Of a stretch of DNA of 8,077 bases, positions 5,760-8,077 are shown in pieces. Both the position numbers and the translations under genes were made by a program. How positions within the stretch are numbered: position 1 is the first letter of the stretch; each line of letters opens with the position of its first letter. This DNA is from Burkholderiales bacterium (GTDB lineage Bacteria > Pseudomonadota > Gammaproteobacteria > Burkholderiales > UBA11063), in assembly GCA_020697025.1 (NCBI GenBank), contig JAJFBO010000147.1, positions 1 to 8,077 on the forward strand, in the 5' to 3' direction. The notes under the pieces were generated by a model that was not told where the DNA came from, ran no database searches, and was given only the letters and a program-made list of their open reading frames with translations.

Positions 5760-8077
5760 TAGTCCTTTTTACTTCAGTAATTTCATATGACTCAATAATA
5801 TCACCAATTTTTAAATCATTATAATCGCTAACAGATAAACCACATTCATAACCTGATTTAACCTCTTTCACGTCATCTTTAAATCTTTTTAGTGTGCTTA
5901 ATTCACCATCATGAATTACCATACTGTCGCGAATTATACGTATTTTTGAATTGCGCTTAATCAAGCCATCAGTTACCATACATCCCGCAATTACTGTTTT
6001 GCCTACGCTAAATAGCTGGCGAACTGCTACGTTACCTGTAATATTTTCCTTTTTCTCAGGTGATAACATCCCGCTCATCGCAGATTTAATATCATCAATG
6101 ATTTCATAAATAATATTATAGTAGCGAATTTCAATCCCAGTTGCTTCAGATGCTTTTTTAGCCCCTACATCAGCGCGAGTATTAAAGCCAATTACAATTG
6201 CCTTTGATGCTAATGCCAGATTAATATCAGATTCGTTAATCCCTCCAACAGCACTATGTACAATTTGCACCTTAACTTCGGGAGTTGAGAGTCTTTCAAG
6301 CGAAGCAGTAATTGCCTCATAAGACCCCTGTACATCTGATTTAATAATAATTGGCACCGTTTTAACTTCGCCCTCATTAATCCCAGCAAACATATTTTCT
6401 AATTTTGCTGCTTGCTGACTAGCCAATTTATTCTGCCGCTGCTTATCTTCACGAAATGCCGCTATTTCACGAGCTTTACGTTCATCTGCCACAACCATCA
6501 TATCATCCCCTGCAGCGGGTACATCTGATAAGCCAAGTAATTCAACTGGAATAGATGGGCCGGCACTATCTACTTGTTTACCAACCTCATTAAGTAATGC
6601 ACGAACTCTACCATAAGTAGTTCCGGCTAAAACCATATCACCTTTTTTTAAAATTCCACTTTGAACTAATACTGTTACAACTGAACCCCGCCCTTTATCT
6701 AATCTGGATTCAATAACAACCGCCTTAGCCGGTGTATTTACTGGAGCTTTTAGTTCTAAAACCTCAGCTTGCAATAAAACCGCGTCTAATAGATTATCAA
6801 TACCTTCACCTTTTAGCGCTGATACTGGCACGCAGATCACATCTCCGCCCCAATCTTCTGGAATAACTTCATGCTGGGTTAACTCCTGCTTTACTTTTTC
6901 CGGGTTCGCATCTGGTTTATCCATTTTATTAATGGCAACTACAATAGGTACTCCGGCAGCTTTAGCATGATGTATAGCTTCAATTGTTTGCGGCATAACG
7001 CCATCATCAGAAGCAACAACTAAAATTACTATATCAGTTAATTTTGCTCCACGTGCCCTAAGTGCTGTAAATGCTTCATGGCCTGGTGTATCTAAAAAAG
7101 TTACTACTCCATGTCCGGTATCTACATGATATGCCCCTATATGCTGGGTAATTCCACCAGCTTCTCCACTTGCAACTTTTGCTTTACGAATATAATCAAG
7201 TAATGATGTTTTACCATGATCCACATGACCCATTACGGTGACAATTGGAGCACGTGAGACTAAATCGTGAGAATCGTGATCATTAATTTTATCCAGGAAA
7301 CTTTCTGGATCAGATGTTAAGCTTGCTATTGCGGTATGGCCCAATTCCTGAGCTATTAAAACTGCCGTATCTTGATCAAGTGATTGATTAATTGTTGTCA
7401 TCATTCCCATTTTCATAAGAGATTTAATTACATCTGATGCTTTAACCGACATCTTGTGGGCTAAATCGCCAACTGTAATAAACTCAGGAATTTGTAACTC
7501 CAGAACCTGAGGTTTAACTGGTTTTTGGAATTCTTGAATCTTGGGTATTTTGATTTGCTTAGGCCTAAGTGGTTGTGAGGGCTTATTTTTATTAATTGCA
7601 CTATCTTCTACTTCAACTAAAAATGGCTGTCCGTCATCTATATTTTCAATTACACCATCGTCCAGGCTAGAATCTGTTTTACCTATTACTTTCATTTTAT
7701 TTGGTTTTTTTACAACCTTACCAAAACCGCCTGGTTTTGCTTTACGATCCGGCTCTTCACTCACTAATTCTGGTTTTTTAACCTTGCATAATTCAGAAGT
7801 ACCCTCAGCTGGAGCAGATTGCTCTTCTGACTTTGCCGGAATTTCAAAACTCGTTTGATGTGTTTTGGTATATTCCTGAATAATATCTAGTTTTGGTGGT
7901 TCAACTACTAAAGTTTCAGCTGGTATATTTTCTTCTGGTAATATAGTATCTTCAATAATCTCAGGAATCTCACGTTTTAATATTTTTTTACGTTTAATTT
8001 CAACTTTTATTGATGAATTAGTTTTAGCTATATCAGGGTTTGGTTCCTTTATAATTGGAGCGTCTGTCTCCTGGGTA
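5755..8077 (-). CDS. infB: Translation initiation factor IF-2 (5' end beyond window)
   Basis: The frame is open from the right edge to TAG at 5755, giving 773 visible residues. IF2 is the GTPase that places initiator fMet-tRNA on the 30S subunit and promotes 50S joining. The visible part starts in the linker with [10 protein letters not shown], similar to the VEVRKKRTF block of IF2 N-terminal regions, then a long charged linker rich in P, E and K. The conserved part begins at about 7490 with [15 protein letters not shown]. The G domain has G1 GHVDHGKT (7207-7230), [22 protein letters not shown] and SALK. It is followed by domain II, the [17 protein letters not shown] region, and the C-terminal fMet-tRNA-binding domain ([19 protein letters not shown]), ending EVKRTI. 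All motifs are intact. The GTG at 7762-7764 is an internal codon and not the main start, as the frame continues upstream to the edge. It probably lies downstream of nusA, outside the window. Confidence 0.97.
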   Translation of the reverse strand, partial: TQETDAPIIKEPNPDIAKTNSSIKVEIKRKKILKREIPEIIEDTILPEENIPAETLVVEPPKLDIIQEYTKTHQTSFEIPAKSEEQSAPAEGTSELCKVKKPELVSEEPDRKAKPGGFGKVVKKPNKMKVIGKTDSSLDDGVIENIDDGQPFLVEVEDSAINKNKPSQPLRPKQIKIPKIQEFQKPVKPQVLELQIPEFITVGDLAHKMSVKASDVIKSLMKMGMMTTINQSLDQDTAVLIAQELGHTAIASLTSDPESFLDKINDHDSHDLVSRAPIVTVMGHVDHGKTSLLDYIRKAKVASGEAGGITQHIGAYHVDTGHGVVTFLDTPGHEAFTALRARGAKLTDIVILVVASDDGVMPQTIEAIHHAKAAGVPIVVAINKMDKPDANPEKVKQELTQHEVIPEDWGGDVICVPVSALKGEGIDNLLDAVLLQAEVLELKAPVNTPAKAVVIESRLDKGRGSVVTVLVQSGILKKGDMVLAGTTYGRVRALLNEVGKQVDSAGPSIPVELLGLSDVPAAGDDMMVVADERKAREIAAFREDKQRQNKLASQQAAKLENMFAGINEGEVKTVPIIIKSDVQGSYEAITASLERLSTPEVKVQIVHSAVGGINESDINLALASKAIVIGFNTRADVGAKKASEATGIEIRYYNIIYEIIDDIKSAMSGMLSPEKKENITGNVAVRQLFSVGKTVIAGCMVTDGLIKRNSKIRIIRDSMVIHDGELSTLKRFKDDVKEVKSGYECGLSVSDYNDLKIGDIIESYEITEVKRTI

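Noticed and set aside
7762..7764. GTG as the start of infB
   Set aside because: The same frame continues without a stop to the right edge and includes IF2-like linker sequence ([10 protein letters not shown]). Escherichia coli infB has internal starts, but no good Shine-Dalgarno precedes this GTG.
7541..7858. Plus-strand open frame of 105 codons
   Set aside because: It lies entirely opposite the infB linker, whose frame is open and recognisable; the translation resembles no family I know and has no supporting start site.

Overview
The window is an AT-rich stretch of bacterial chromosome in which every supportable gene lies on the minus strand, so it is best read from right to left. The translation factor genes point to a betaproteobacterium with unusually low GC. 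The IF2 C-terminal half has the wording typical of beta-class IF2 (for example [20 protein letters not shown] and [12 protein letters not shown]), and the broken TruB and RbfA agree with this. This placement is from memory of family sequences, not from a search.

Right part (3550-8077): the conserved translation/RNA-maturation operon infB-rbfA-...-truB. infB runs off the right edge and lacks its N-terminus. A stem-loop overlaps its stop codon and separates it from rbfA. Between rbfA and truB sits an unexpected gene for a secreted NodB/CE4-type polysaccharide deacetylase. It has its own strong Shine-Dalgarno and stops 6 bases before the truB start. truB itself is broken: an internal loss of roughly 65-70 bases, not a multiple of three, removes about 22 residues and shifts the frame, while both flanking parts remain clearly TruB.

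Middle (3166-3549): a 384-base non-coding, very AT-rich stretch. It contains a good extended -10 promoter pointing left, GTAC-centred palindromes just downstream of it, and a weak dif-like sequence. The usual follow-on genes rpsO and pnp are not present here.

Left part (1-3165): a four-gene surface-glycan modification cassette, visibly more AT-rich than infB. In transcription order it encodes a GtrII-like multi-pass glycosyltransferase (frameshifted near its C-terminus), a GtrA-family small flippase-like protein, a NeuD/PglD-type hexapeptide O-/N-acyltransferase whose ATG overlaps the gtrA stop, and a class I SAM methyltransferase that starts at TTG and runs off the left edge. The inferred theme is sugar transfer, flipping, acylation and methylation of a surface polysaccharide or lipid-linked sugar. 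The deacetylase upstream fits the same theme. No gtrB-type polyprenyl-phosphate sugar transferase is visible.

No clearly new defence, mobile or RNA-guided system is visible. The most notable points are the two broken genes (truB and the GtrII-like gene), the deacetylase placed inside a translation operon, and the mixed glycan cassette next to it.
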